Shown: positions 39,235-48,465, counted from the stretch's first letter. The stretch: 64,000 nucleotides of DNA from Mesorhizobium sp. AR07 (GCF_024746815.1 NZ_CP080525.1:4334501-4398500); one strand, 5' to 3'. Program-made: numbers and translations. Notes: generated by a model from the sequence alone, not told the origin.

Positions 39235-40311
39235 GTGGATGGAATCTAACACTTGGTGCCCACGTTTGACGGCAGCAATGATTTTGTCGGGATCGGCGGT
39301 CCAAGTGAAGGGTTTGGGTTGCTGGTTGTGCTCTGCCACGAAGCGGTTGATTGCCGCCTGGAGGTCGACGACGGAGTGGAAGACGCCTCGCTTGAGACGA
39401 CGCGTGGAGAGTTTGGCGAAGAAGCCCTCGACGGCATTGAGCCACGAGCATGAGGTCGGCGTGAAGTGGAAGGTGAAGCGCTGATGGCGGTCGAGCCAGG
39501 CACGCACCTTGGGGTGCTTGTGAGCGGCGTAGTTGTCGAGGATGACATGGACCGCCTTGCCGGCCGGCGCCTCGGTGTCGATGGCGTTGAGGAAGCGGAT
39601 GAACTCCTGGTGGCGGTGACGCTGCATGTTGCGGCCGATGACGGCGCCGTCGAGCACGTTGAGAGCGGCAAACAGCGTGGTGGTGCCGTGCCGCTTATAA
39701 TCGTGCGTCATGGTGCCGAGCCTTCCCTTCTTCATGGGCAGGCCGGGCTGGGTGCGGTCCAGTGCCTGGATCTGGCTCTTCTCGTCGACCGACAGCACGA
39801 TGGCGTGGGCCGGCGGATCGACATAGAGGCCGACGACGTCGCGCAACTTGTCGATGAATTTCGGATCGTTGGAGAGCTTGAACTGCCGCCAGCGGTTTGG
39901 CTGCAGCCCGTGCGCCTTCCAGATGCGGCGCACCGCGCTGGCGCTGATGCCGGCGGCCCTGGCCATCATGTCGGCGGTCCAGTGCGTCGTTTCCCCTGGC
40001 GGGTCGTCGAGCGCCAGCGCCACGACGCGCTCAGCGATCTCAGGCCCGAGCGGCGCAATGCGCGAGGGACGCGTCTTGTCGCGCAGCAGCCCCTCGAAGC
40101 CTTCCGTGGCGAAGCGCTCCTGCCAGCGCCACACGCAGGTCTTGGATTTGCCGGTCCGCCCCATGATTTCGATCGTGCCGGCGCCGGTGGCGCTCAACAG
40201 CACGATCTCGGCGCGCCACACATGCTTCTGCGGGCTGTTACGATCTTTGACCAGGGCAACCAAACGCCGATGGTCAGAAGGCGAGACGGTGAGAGATATT
40301 CCTGTGCGCAT
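39232..40311 (-). CDS. IS630-family transposase
   Basis: A 359-residue DDE transposase. The N-terminal part has Tc1-like helix-turn-helix segments (LSATGAGTIEIMGRTGKSKT and ISASAVRRIWKAHGLQPNRW). The catalytic residues are D in LSVDEKSQIQ, D in HVILDNYAAHK and E in NAVEGFFAKL. The frame is intact. ATG 40311 is chosen; a GTG/other start 27 bases upstream is possible. Its stop codon TAG is completed by the duplicated TA and one flanking base. Confidence 0.93.
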   Translation of the reverse strand: MRTGISLTVSPSDHRRLVALVKDRNSPQKHVWRAEIVLLSATGAGTIEIMGRTGKSKTCVWRWQERFATEGFEGLLRDKTRPSRIAPLGPEIAERVVALALDDPPGETTHWTADMMARAAGISASAVRRIWKAHGLQPNRWRQFKLSNDPKFIDKLRDVVGLYVDPPAHAIVLSVDEKSQIQALDRTQPGLPMKKGRLGTMTHDYKRHGTTTLFAALNVLDGAVIGRNMQRHRHQEFIRFLNAIDTEAPAGKAVHVILDNYAAHKHPKVRAWLDRHQRFTFHFTPTSCSWLNAVEGFFAKLSTRRLKRGVFHSVVDLQAAINRFVAEHNQQPKPFTWTADPDKIIAAVKRGHQVLDSIH

Positions 40312-40382
40312 ACCGCAGACTCGCACGCGCTCAGCCAAAAGGGAATCCCGATCCGGACTCTTATGTCAGGCGGAAACCACTA
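39233..40382 (-). mobile_element. IS630-family insertion sequence
   Basis: An element of about 1148 bases including the flanking TA pair at 39233-39234 and 40381-40382, the usual IS630/Tc1 target duplication. The ends share TAGTGG, seven variable bases, then CTNACA as imperfect inverted repeats. It carries one transposase gene. It sits inside the HEPN gene; removing it with one TA restores that frame exactly, so the insertion is probably recent. Confidence 0.88.
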
Positions 40383-40613
40383 GGTGGTAGCGACCTCGAT
40401 AATGTGCGTGAACGTCGCAACGCCCTGGCCCACGGTCTTGAATCCTTTTCAGAAGCAGGAGGCGAGGTGCTGGCGAAGGACCTTTTGGATATGTTAGATC
40501 GCGTTCGGAAATTTATGGTGTCTTACATTTCAGCGCTTGAAGCCTATCGTGACTCTCAGGGCTATCTTAAGCAGCTTCCGCAAGGGCCAAATAACAACGC
40601 AGGTCCTCCATAA
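40383..40613 (+). pseudogene. HEPN-domain protein, 3' part
   Basis: 76 codons plus stop that continue the frame broken at 39234. They read GGSDLDNVRERRNALAHG, with the R-x4-6-H HEPN motif, then a helical C-terminus ending NNNAGPP. Joined to the 5' part the protein would be 235 residues. The last 47 bases overlap, on the other strand, the 3' end of the methyltransferase gene. Confidence 0.8.
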
Positions 40614-41733
40614 ACTCCTGGTTCTTTCTAAGCGGAGCTACTTCAAAGCGACGAGTGAACCCTGCAATCGCTCGCTTCGATACGGGTTTTGGCGCGTGCA
40701 ATCCAAAGTCGCTTAATAGAATTATTGTTGAGGAGGCGGGTCCTTCACCAGTTACGGCGAGACCTGTCATTTTTCTTTCGGGGCCGCCATAGGCGGCTCG
40801 AGGCAATCGCTCTCCTGGAACTATAGTCGTCCAGCCATCGTTAGCGACAGGGTCTGAGGCAACGATTTTGCTGCCAATCCACTCGGCGACTGGAACACTC
40901 ACCGCATTGCCTGTCAACAGCCATCGTTGCCGAACGCCCTTTGGAAAAGGATCTGCGGCTTCCGTCCAATCGACAGGAAACCCCTGCAATCTTTCGGCAT
41001 CTTCGATTCCTGGTGAGATGAAATTTGAGGTTTCACGATTCCAGATAGCGGGCGGCGACGGGATGCTAAGACCTGAACCGCCCTTCAGTGGTGGTATTGC
41101 TTCGGGCGACCATCCGAGGCCGCGATTTCCTTCAGTCCAATAAAATCCAACCATCTTCGGTTCTTCTAAAACCGGAGGCCGTTGCTCCTCAATCCCATCA
41201 AATAGAATGGTCTCGGGACTGTGATTCAACGAAGCCAAAACGAACAAACGGCGGCGGCGCTGTGGAAGCCCGAAGGACCTCGTATCAAGTATCCGATAGG
41301 CCCATCGGTAGCCCAATTGTTCAAGTTGCGCCGTCACATATCTGACCGACTCCCCCTTATGCAAATCGAGGGCGAATGCGACGTTTTCCAAAAGGACGTA
41401 TTCTGGTTTTTGATCGCTTGCTGCAATTAGGCGAAATACTTCGCTGATGAGGCCCGAGCGATCCCCCCCTAGTCCCCTCATGCCTCCCGCCAGGCTAATG
41501 TCTTGACAGGGCCAACCAGCAGTTACGATATCGCAATCCGGGAGTGAGCCGAGAGTGGTTATGTCTGGCGCTAGTTCGATATCAGGAAATCGATGGGCGA
41601 GGACCGCCCTGGCGACAGGGTCCGACTCGCACATTAACACCGTACTAAAGCCTGCCTTCTCGAGGCCTTTTTCGAAACCGCCAATCCCGCTGAATAAGCT
41701 CACGACGCGGAGGGAATCGGTTTCACGAATCAT
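40567..41733 (-). CDS. DNA (cytosine-5) methyltransferase
   Basis: A 388-residue C5 methyltransferase. Motif I is VVSLFSGIGGFEKGL; motif IV is GWPCQDIS with catalytic C76, and the ENV motif is in YVLLENVAFAL. Motif VIII is PQRRRRLFVLAS and motif X is RWLLTGNAVSVPVAEWIG. It lacks a long target-recognition insert but has an extra C-terminal extension of about 90 residues. The target sequence cannot be read. It pairs functionally with vsr. It is convergent with the HEPN gene and ends the island 47 bases from lepA. Confidence 0.93.
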   Translation of the reverse strand: MIRETDSLRVVSLFSGIGGFEKGLEKAGFSTVLMCESDPVARAVLAHRFPDIELAPDITTLGSLPDCDIVTAGWPCQDISLAGGMRGLGGDRSGLISEVFRLIAASDQKPEYVLLENVAFALDLHKGESVRYVTAQLEQLGYRWAYRILDTRSFGLPQRRRRLFVLASLNHSPETILFDGIEEQRPPVLEEPKMVGFYWTEGNRGLGWSPEAIPPLKGGSGLSIPSPPAIWNRETSNFISPGIEDAERLQGFPVDWTEAADPFPKGVRQRWLLTGNAVSVPVAEWIGSKIVASDPVANDGWTTIVPGERLPRAAYGGPERKMTGLAVTGEGPASSTIILLSDFGLHAPKPVSKRAIAGFTRRFEVAPLRKNQEFMEDLRCYLALAEAA

Positions 41734-41780
41734 GTTTGCATCTTAGTCGGGTCGGGAAAGAAACTCGAGCAAAAATTTTC

Positions 41781-43586
41781 TCAATCCCCCATCTTCAGCG
41801 CCTGAATGAACGCCTCCTGCGGAATATCCACTTTCCCGAACTGCCGCATCCGCTTCTTGCCTTCTTTCTGCTTGTCCAGCAGCTTGCGCTTGCGCGAGAC
41901 GTCGCCGCCGTAGCACTTGGCGGTCACGTCCTTGCGCAGCGCCGAGATGGTTTCGCGGGCAATGACCTTGCCGCCGATCGCGGCCTGGATCGGGATCTTG
42001 AACAGATGGTTCGGGATCAGCTCCTTCAGCTTCTCGCACATCTGCCGGCCGCGCCTTTCCGCCGCCGTGCGGTGCACCAGCATCGACAGCGCGTCGACCG
42101 GCTCCTCATTGACCAGGATCGACATCTTCACCAGGTCGCCTTCCTTGTAGTCGGTCAGGTGGTAGTCGAACGAGGCATAGCCCTTGGAGATCGACTTCAG
42201 CCGGTCATAGAAATCGAAGACCACTTCGTTGAGCGGCAGATCGTAGATCAGCATGGCGCGCTTGCCGACATAGGAGAGGTCGGCCTGGATGCCGCGCCGG
42301 TCCTGGCAGAGTTTTAGAATGCCGCCGAGATAGTCGTCGGGCGTCAAAATGGTGGCGCGGATCCATGGCTCCTCGATCGCCGCGATCTTCACCACGTCGG
42401 GCATGTCGGCCGGGTTGTGCAGTTCCTTCATCGAACCGTCGGTGAGCAGCAGCCGGTAGACGACGCTCGGCGCCGTGGCGATCAGGTCGAGGTTGAACTC
42501 GCGCTCCAGCCGCTCCTGGATGATTTCCAGATGTAAGAGGCCAAGGAAGCCGCAGCGATAGCCGAAGCCGAGCGCGGCACTGGTTTCCATTTCATAAGAG
42601 AAGGAAGCGTCGTTGAGGCGCAGTTTGCCGACCGCGGCGCGCAGATCCTCGAAATCGGCGGCGTCGACCGGGAACAGGCCGCAGAACACCACCGGCTGCG
42701 CCGGCTTGAAGCCGGGCAGCGCCTTGGCCGTCTGGCGCTTGTCCTCGGTGATGGTGTCGCCGACGCGGGTGTCGGCCACTTCCTTGATCGAGCCGGTGAA
42801 GAAGCCGAACTCGCCGGGGCCGAGTTCGTCGACATTGATGCGGGCCGGCGTGAACACGCCGGTGCGCTCGACCAGGTGTTTTGCGCCGGTGCCCATCATG
42901 CGGATGGTCTGGCCCTTCTTCAAAACGCCGTCGATGATGCGCACCAGCACGATGACGCCGAGATAGGCGTCGTACCAGCTGTCGACCAGCATGGCCTTGA
43001 GCGGTGCTGACGCATCGCCCTCGCGCGGCGGCGGCAAGTGGTGGACGATCGCTTCCAGCACATCGGGAATGCCCAAGCCGGTCTTGGCCGAGATCAGCAC
43101 GGCGTTGGACGCGTCGATGCCGATCACCTCCTCGACCTGCTCGCGGATGCGCTCGGGCTCGGCGGCCGGCAGGTCGACCTTGTTCAGCACCACGACGATC
43201 TCGTGGTTGTTGTCGATCGCCTGGTAGACATTGGCCAGCGTCTGCGCCTCGACGCCCTGCGAGGCGTCGACGACCAGCAGCGAGCCCTCGCAGGCGGCGA
43301 GCGAGCGCGATACTTCATAGGCGAAGTCGACATGGCCGGGCGTGTCGATCAGGTTGAGGATATAGTCCTCGCCATTGTTGGCGTGGTATTTCAGCCGCAC
43401 CGTCTGCGCCTTGATGGTGATGCCGCGCTCGCGCTCGATGTCCATCGAGTCCAGCACCTGTTCCTTCATGTCGCGCAGCTCCAGCCCGCCGGTCAGCTGG
43501 ATCAGCCGGTCGGCAAGCGTGGATTTGCCATGGTCGATATGGGCGACGATGGAGAAATTGCGGATATGGTCGAGGGGCGTGCTCAT
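41781..43586 (-). CDS. lepA: elongation factor 4 (back-translocating GTPase)
   Basis: A 601-residue LepA/EF4 GTPase. G1 is [10 protein letters not shown]3 is DTPGH and G4 is NKVD, and the C-terminal LepA-specific domain has [20 protein letters not shown]. Length is normal. It is a core gene that marks the right border of the accessory island. Confidence 0.97.
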   Translation of the reverse strand: MSTPLDHIRNFSIVAHIDHGKSTLADRLIQLTGGLELRDMKEQVLDSMDIERERGITIKAQTVRLKYHANNGEDYILNLIDTPGHVDFAYEVSRSLAACEGSLLVVDASQGVEAQTLANVYQAIDNNHEIVVVLNKVDLPAAEPERIREQVEEVIGIDASNAVLISAKTGLGIPDVLEAIVHHLPPPREGDASAPLKAMLVDSWYDAYLGVIVLVRIIDGVLKKGQTIRMMGTGAKHLVERTGVFTPARINVDELGPGEFGFFTGSIKEVADTRVGDTITEDKRQTAKALPGFKPAQPVVFCGLFPVDAADFEDLRAAVGKLRLNDASFSYEMETSAALGFGYRCGFLGLLHLEIIQERLEREFNLDLIATAPSVVYRLLLTDGSMKELHNPADMPDVVKIAAIEEPWIRATILTPDDYLGGILKLCQDRRGIQADLSYVGKRAMLIYDLPLNEVVFDFYDRLKSISKGYASFDYHLTDYKEGDLVKMSILVNEEPVDALSMLVHRTAAERRGRQMCEKLKELIPNHLFKIPIQAAIGGKVIARETISALRKDVTAKCYGGDVSRKRKLLDKQKEGKKRMRQFGKVDIPQEAFIQALKMGD

Positions 43587-43616
43587 GGCGCGCGTTTAGC
43601 AGGGGCCGGTAGTATC

Positions 43617-43683
43617 GGCAAGCGGCACAGCCGCTGCCGGGGCAAGCGGCACATCAGCGGGGCAAGCTGCGCACCCGCTGCGG
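43617..43683. repeat. short tandem GC-rich repeat upstream of lepA
   Basis: GGCAAGCGGCACA occurs at 43617 and 43641, with a variant GGCAAGCTGCGCA at 43661, i.e. spacings of 24 and 20 bases. It lies within 100 bases upstream of lepA and runs into the family C element. Confidence 0.45.
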
Positions 43684-43684
43684 C

Positions 43685-43922
43685 AGGGCAATCGCAAGGA
43701 AGCTGAGGCTTTCGCCCTATGAGGTACCCCCACCCTAACCCTCCCCACAAGGGGGAGGGAATGCGGCCACGCGCCTTTGTCCATCATATTCGGCGTCGAA
43801 CTTGGGCAGTTTGCCGAGATCGGCGCCTACGAGAGTCTCCCTCCCCCTTGTGGGGAGGGGTTAGGGGTGGGGGTATTCGTAGGGCGAAAACCTCGGCTTC
43901 CCATATGCCATTGCCCTGCCTT
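43685..43922. repeat. mosaic palindromic repeat, family C
   Basis: Complete element: outer ends GGCAGGGCAATCGCA and ATATGCCATTGCCCTGCC, inner arms CCCACCCTAACCCTCCCC and complement, and core GTCCATCATATTCGGCGTCG. It fills much of the 543-base gap between lepA and the Tad-like gene; the remaining 200 bases hold the promoter region of the latter, with no clear element. Confidence 0.75.
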
Positions 43923-44129
43923 GAGGGGTAGGGGTCAGGGACGTGCCGGGCAACCATCTCACAATTTTCATATGCGATTGCCCAATCCGCCGCCGGAGCA
44001 AGCTTTGGCACTTGTCGGCTTTATCAGGCGATTTCCCGGAAAATCGATAAATTTTAACCAAGTGCGTTAGAGCATAATTTGTGACTGTCATGTTAGCCGG
44101 GAGAGATATTCCTTTATAAGGATCAAGAC

Positions 44130-45197
44130 ATGCGGGGGTTAGCAGGCAGGTTTGTCAGGTCGAGGAGCGGTTCGTTCGCGCCGATCCTCATCCTCAGTAT
44201 GGTTCCGATTATCGCCGCCATCGGCTTTTCGGTCGACTACACCTCGGCCGTCCAGACCAGGTCGGACATGCAGGCAGCCCTCGATGCCGGGATCCTGTCG
44301 ATCACCACGATGAATGTTAACTCGACGCTGCCGCAGCGCCAGGTGGCGCTCCAGCAATCCTTCGCCGCCAACGGTGCACCGGCGGGGGCCGCCGCGACGC
44401 TGAACAGCTTCGTGGTTGCCGCCGACGGCACCGCTACCGCGCAGGCCACGGCGAGTTTCGCCATGCCGACCGTTTTCATGCAGATCGCCAGGATCAACAC
44501 CGTGCCGGTCTCCGTCGCATCGGCGGTGAGCAAGAACCCGGCGCTGGTGCAGGCCACCTTCAAGGTCACCGGGGTGTCGGGCTGGTGGAATAAGACAATG
44601 ACGCTCTACGGCACGCAATTCGGTGCGACGGTGGCCAAGCCGCTGATGACGATCGTCTATACCTATGGCAAAACCGGGGATCCGAAAGGCTACGGCACCA
44701 CCACCGTCAACACCATCACCAATTCGGGCGGCCAGGACATCACCACGATGGTCCAGCAGCAGGTCTGCACCGTCGGCGGCGCCAAGCCTGTCGGGGCGGT
44801 GACCACGACCGATGCGAATGGCACGACATATTACTGTGTCAATACGATGTTTCCGCCCAATGGCTCCGGCGCGGTGATCGATGTCAGCCAGATGGGCGGC
44901 CTCTATCTGCAGATGGACGTGCCGTCGGGCAACCCGAAAAAGCTGTTGTCGAACGACCCGACCACCTCCAACCGGCTCTACAACTCGAACGACCCGAACA
45001 TCCCCCCAGTCGAGATCCCGACCGGCCAGGTCGTCGACATCTTCGGCATCGTGCCCTGCGGCACGACAGGCTACCAGGCCTGGGAGGACGGCGGCAGCCC
45101 CGTGCCGGCGCCTGTCAGCAACGCCGACTTCTTCTACAATGTCACCGGCAAATGCGCCTTCAACCAGCGGGCCAACCAAACGCTGCTGACGCAGTAA
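44130..45197 (+). CDS. TadE/TadG-family pilus-assembly-like protein
   Basis: A 355-residue protein with a short basic N-terminus, a hydrophobic segment (FAPILILSMVPIIAAIGFSV) and the TadG-like VDYTSAVQTRSDMQAALDAG motif. The rest is extracytoplasmic with several Cys. Related proteins act in Flp/Tad pilus assembly, but there is no tad cluster here, and the von Willebrand domain of long TadG is absent. Isolated copies are common in rhizobia. Confidence 0.8.
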   Translation: MRGLAGRFVRSRSGSFAPILILSMVPIIAAIGFSVDYTSAVQTRSDMQAALDAGILSITTMNVNSTLPQRQVALQQSFAANGAPAGAAATLNSFVVAADGTATAQATASFAMPTVFMQIARINTVPVSVASAVSKNPALVQATFKVTGVSGWWNKTMTLYGTQFGATVAKPLMTIVYTYGKTGDPKGYGTTTVNTITNSGGQDITTMVQQQVCTVGGAKPVGAVTTTDANGTTYYCVNTMFPPNGSGAVIDVSQMGGLYLQMDVPSGNPKKLLSNDPTTSNRLYNSNDPNIPPVEIPTGQVVDIFGIVPCGTTGYQAWEDGGSPVPAPVSNADFFYNVTGKCAFNQRANQTLLTQ

Positions 45198-45207
45198 GAT
45201 GCTCTTT

Positions 45208-45275
45208 ACCTTCGCCCCCTGGGGAGAAGGTGGATCGGCGCGAAGCGCCGAGACGGATGAGGGGTGCTGGACGGA
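45208..45275. repeat. family D repeat, single arm
   Basis: CCTTCGCCCCCTGGGGAGAA through GACGGATGAGGGGTGCTGGA matches one arm of family D, directly upstream of the DUF559 pseudogene. Confidence 0.55.
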
Positions 45276-45301
45276 GCGCAACGGCCGGCTAATCTGACTC
45301 C

Positions 45302-45672
45302 ATGCCACATCAACCTGTCCCTCCGGCCAAACGCGGCTTTGCCCGTTCACTCCGGCGCGAAATGACCGAGGCGGAGGGCAGGCTGTGCATGAGCTGCGCG
45401 ACCGCAGGCTCGACCGGATAAAATTTCGGCGCCAGGTTCCTTTTGGAAAGTACATTGCCGATTTCGTTTGCCTGGAAGCAGGCCTGATCATCGAAATCGA
45501 TGGCAGCCAGCACGCGGACTCGGATTCCGACCGGAGTCGCGACGCGGAACTGAAGGCGAGTGGCTTTCGCGTTCTGCGCTTCTGGAACGACGATGTTCTA
45601 AAGGACTTGAACGCAGTTTGTGACACTATCATCGCCTATGTGAGGGATACAAGTTTGCAACCGTGGCGGTAA
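45302..45672 (+). pseudogene. DUF559-family endonuclease, frameshifted
   Basis: A DUF559 (restriction-endonuclease-like) protein read in two frames. From ATG 45302 the first frame gives RSLRREMTEAEGRLC and soon stops. From 45385 the second gives HELRDRRLDRIKFRRQVPFG, then IEIDGSQHADSD and FRVLRFWNDDVL. One missing G in the codon for Trp before HELRD (CTGTGCATGAG instead of CTGTGGCATGAG) explains it. Either a recent mutation or a sequence error. Confidence 0.75.
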
Positions 45673-45682
45673 ATGGCGCGCC

Positions 45683-45838
45683 CTTTCCTTCTCCCCTGTG
45701 GGAGAAGGTGGCCTCGCGAAGCGAGGTCGGATGAGGGGTATTCCAGAAGACGCCGACGCCTCATTCCTTCCAACATCCCTCATCCGTCTCGGCGCTGCGC
45801 GCCGATCCACCTTCTCCCGCAAGGGGAGAAGGGAGAAC
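45683..45838. repeat. palindromic repeat, family D
   Basis: CCTTCTCCCCTGTGGGAGAA...GGATGAGGGGTATTCCAG and the inverted CATCCCTCATCCGTCTCGGC...CAAGGGGAGAAGGG flank a short core, between the DUF559 pseudogene and the DUF1223 gene. Confidence 0.7.
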
Positions 45839-45946
45839 GCCGGCGACACGATCACAAACCGGTGAGCGCTGTAACGAAGCCCGTGGCGGCGGCGAAGTGG
45901 GGACATGAGCGGCGCATCCGGGCGCCGTCACCCACGGAGCAAGCCG

Positions 45947-46645
45947 ATGTCGCGATCCTGCAAGCTTGTCGTACTGTCCAGCCTGGGCGCACTTGCGCTC
46001 GCGGTGTCACTCGGGGCGGCCGCGGCCCAGCCGCTCACCGTGGTCGAGCTGTTCACCAGCCAGGGCTGCTCGTCATGCCCGCCGGCCAACGCCAATCTGA
46101 TCAAGGTCAAGGACCAGTCCGGCGTGCTGGCGCTGTCGTTCAATGTCACCTACTGGGACTATCTCGGCTGGAAGGACACGTTCGGCAAGCAGGAATTCAC
46201 CCAGCGCCAGGTCGCTTACGAGCCCGCGCTCGGTCATGACGGTCCGTTCACGCCGCAAGTGGTGGTCAACGGCCATGCCGACGTCGTCGGCGCGGCACCT
46301 GGCGAAATCCAGCACCTGATCTCGAGTGCCCGCCCTATCAGCGGACCGTCACTGTCGCTTGGCAGCGGCAAGGTCAGCATCGGCGCCGGCTCGGCCCCTT
46401 CTGGCCGGGCCGATGTCTGGCTGGTGCGCTATGCCAAGGGCGTCGTCCAGGTGCCGGTGGCGCGCGGCGAAAACACCGGCCGCACCTTGCCGCACGCCAA
46501 TGTCGTGCATTCGCTGAAGAAGCTGGGCAGCTGGACCGGCGACGCCACCGCACTGGATGTGCCGGCGGCCGCGAACGGGCTCAGCACCGCCGTGCTGGTG
46601 CAGTCGCCCGGCGGCGGCCCGATCCTGGCCGCCACGACCAACTGA
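45947..46645 (+). CDS. DUF1223 secreted thioredoxin-like protein
   Basis: A 232-residue exported protein with a signal peptide ending near AAAAQ (residue 28). The DUF1223 domain begins with VVELFTSQGCSSCPPANANL, placing a CxxC pair at C41 and C44. The family is predicted to have a thioredoxin-like fold; its function is unknown. ATG 45947 has a GGAG nine bases upstream and is preferred to ATG 45905. An exported oxidoreductase role is plausible. Confidence 0.85.
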   Translation: MSRSCKLVVLSSLGALALAVSLGAAAAQPLTVVELFTSQGCSSCPPANANLIKVKDQSGVLALSFNVTYWDYLGWKDTFGKQEFTQRQVAYEPALGHDGPFTPQVVVNGHADVVGAAPGEIQHLISSARPISGPSLSLGSGKVSIGAGSAPSGRADVWLVRYAKGVVQVPVARGENTGRTLPHANVVHSLKKLGSWTGDATALDVPAAANGLSTAVLVQSPGGGPILAATTN

Positions 46646-46776
46646 AGTTCCAACGGAGCACGGACTTCAACGGGATCGTGCTCCAACAACGATCTGCGCA
46701 GCGCCGCGCGAGTGGTGATGCGAGAGCCCGGCCGCCAAGAGGGCGCGCCATCACGACCAACCCCAAGGAGACCATC

Positions 46777-47094
46777 ATGACCACTTTTTCTCGGCTGACA
46801 TCGTCGGCCCGCCTGACGCTGCCGGCGCTCGCTCTCGCTCTGTGCTCGACGGCGCTGCTGGCCGGCGGCATTGCCCGCGCCGACGACGCGACCAACGCCA
46901 TGAAGCCCGCCGCCAACGCGATGAAACCCGCGGCCGATGCGATGGCACCCGACGCGACGAGCACGAGCGCTATGAAACCCGCAGCGAATGCCATGAAACC
47001 GGCAGCGGATGCCATGAAGCCGGCGGCTAATGCCATGAAACCCGCCGCCGACGCGATGAAGCCCGCGGCGGACGCCATGGCTCCGGCCAATTGA
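46777..47094 (+). CDS. secreted heptapeptide-repeat protein (AMKPAAD/N)
   Basis: A 105-residue protein with a signal peptide (LTLPALALALCSTALLAGG, cleavage near ARA-DD). After it, from about residue 41 to the end, come tandem heptads AMKPAAN or AMKPAAD with two diverged copies AMAPDAT and AMAPAN. AAGGAG lies 8 bases before ATG 46777. It resembles pentapeptide MxKDx-type repeat proteins. Repetition at DNA level suggests copy-number change. No function known. Confidence 0.7.
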   Translation: MTTFSRLTSSARLTLPALALALCSTALLAGGIARADDATNAMKPAANAMKPAADAMAPDATSTSAMKPAANAMKPAADAMKPAANAMKPAADAMKPAADAMAPAN

Positions 47095-47267
47095 GTTTGG
47101 TCCGTGGCCTTCTGTCCCTGGCGGGCCTTCCCTGTCCAGCCCCGGGGCAGACCTTGCTGGCGCGCGGGCCGGCGCACGTGAATGTGACGCGCCCTGGCAA
47201 CTCGTTCGTCGCGCCCTCGTACCTAATCCAATAGATTGATCCCCATGGACGTCACAGGAGCTCAGCC

Positions 47268-48005
47268 ATGACCGACATTCAAAAACCAGCCGCCAGACAC
47301 CAGTCGAACTTTTTCAGGAGCGCGCTCGCCGCACTCGCCCTTGCCGCCGCGGGCGCCGCCTTCTGGCTCACCCCGGCGGTTTCCGCCGAGGACGCGGTGG
47401 TCATCCCGCCGCCGGCAATGGACGAGAAGGCGGCCAGCGGCAGCGAGAAGGCGATCTTCGCCGGCGGCTGCTTCTGGGGCGTGCAAGGCGTATTCCAGCA
47501 CGTCAAGGGCGTCAGCAAGGCCATCTCCGGCTACACCGGCGGCAGCAAGGACACCGCCGTCTACGAGACGGTCGGCTCAGGCCGCACCGGCCACGCCGAA
47601 TCCGTCGAGATCACCTACGATCCCTCGAAGGTCACCTACGGCCAGCTGCTGCAGGTCTATTTCTCGGTCGCGCACAATCCGACCCAGTTGAACTTCCAGG
47701 GGCCGGACTCAGGCACGCAGTACCGCTCGACGATCTTTGCCGAAAACGACGCGCAGAAGAAGATCGCGCAGAGCTACATCGCCCAGCTCGACCAGGCCAA
47801 GGTCTTCCCCCAGCCGATCGTCACCACGCTGGAAACCGGCAAGACCTTCTATCCGGCCGAGAACTACCACCAGGACTTTTTGACGCTCAACCCGACCTAT
47901 CCCTACATCGTCTACAACGACCTGCCCAAGGTGGCGAACCTGAAGCAGCTGTTCCCGGCGCTGTACAGCGAGAAGCCGGTGCTGGTGCTGTCGGCGAGCA
48001 ATTGA
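47268..48005 (+). CDS. msrA: peptide-methionine (S)-S-oxide reductase MsrA, exported
   Basis: A 245-residue MsrA that reduces methionine-S-sulfoxide. The catalytic C68 is in [11 protein letters not shown], and NYHQDFL near the end is typical. An N-terminal hydrophobic segment ([22 protein letters not shown]) indicates export or membrane anchoring, so it should act in the periplasm. No other Cys is present in the chain, so regeneration must use an external reductant. It follows the repeat-protein gene by 173 bases. Confidence 0.93.
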   Translation: MTDIQKPAARHQSNFFRSALAALALAAAGAAFWLTPAVSAEDAVVIPPPAMDEKAASGSEKAIFAGGCFWGVQGVFQHVKGVSKAISGYTGGSKDTAVYETVGSGRTGHAESVEITYDPSKVTYGQLLQVYFSVAHNPTQLNFQGPDSGTQYRSTIFAENDAQKKIAQSYIAQLDQAKVFPQPIVTTLETGKTFYPAENYHQDFLTLNPTYPYIVYNDLPKVANLKQLFPALYSEKPVLVLSASN

Positions 48006-48025
48006 GGCCGGCGTCGGCGGGACAG

Positions 48026-48181
48026 CGCCCCCCTCTGCCCTGCCGGGCATCTCCCCCTCAAGGGGGGAGATTACGCACTTAGCCGCTTTCGCCAGTTGTC
48101 AACGCTGTAAGGTGAGCGGGACAGCGAAGCTGCCAATCTCCCCACTTGAGGGGGAGATGGCTGGCAGGCCAGAGGGGGGTG
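48026..48181. repeat. mosaic palindromic repeat, family A
   Basis: CCCCTCTGCCCTGCCGGGCA and the inverted TGGCTGGCAGGCCAGAGGGG bound a complete A element directly after msrA. Confidence 0.8.
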
Positions 48182-48218
48182 CCTCGCGCCCTCAGCTACG
48201 CCTTTTCCGCCAGGATCA

Positions 48219-48431
48219 TCAGCGATCCCACCGGTCGTAATCTCGCCAGTCCCGTCGCGTCTTCCGCTCGGGCAAGCCGATATCGTGCCTCAGATGGTCG
48301 TTTTCCGGTGGCAACCGCCGCTTGCCCAGCAGTTGCGCGGGCAGCGCCGACGCGATCCGCCATAGACGGCCGGGCAAGGAGGGCGCGCGGCCGCTGTTTG
48401 CCATGGCGGGTGCCGCGACACCGGCCGGCAT
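48219..48431 (-). CDS. small basic protein, DUF1127-like tail
   Basis: 70 residues, rich in Arg and Asp at the C-terminus ([20 protein letters not shown]). The LRHDIGL segment recalls the LxRDIGL motif of DUF1127 proteins. It lies 34 bases beyond the DUF4242 stop in the same direction, so it could be co-transcribed. Assignment is tentative. Confidence 0.45.
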   Translation of the reverse strand: MPAGVAAPAMANSGRAPSLPGRLWRIASALPAQLLGKRRLPPENDHLRHDIGLPERKTRRDWRDYDRWDR

Positions 48432-48465
48432 GTCGCCATTGCCGCCTCGGGCGATCGGATCTTCA

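Noticed and set aside
37210-41733. Integration by a tRNA-targeting island
   Set aside because: No tRNA, integrase or direct repeats were seen at either edge.
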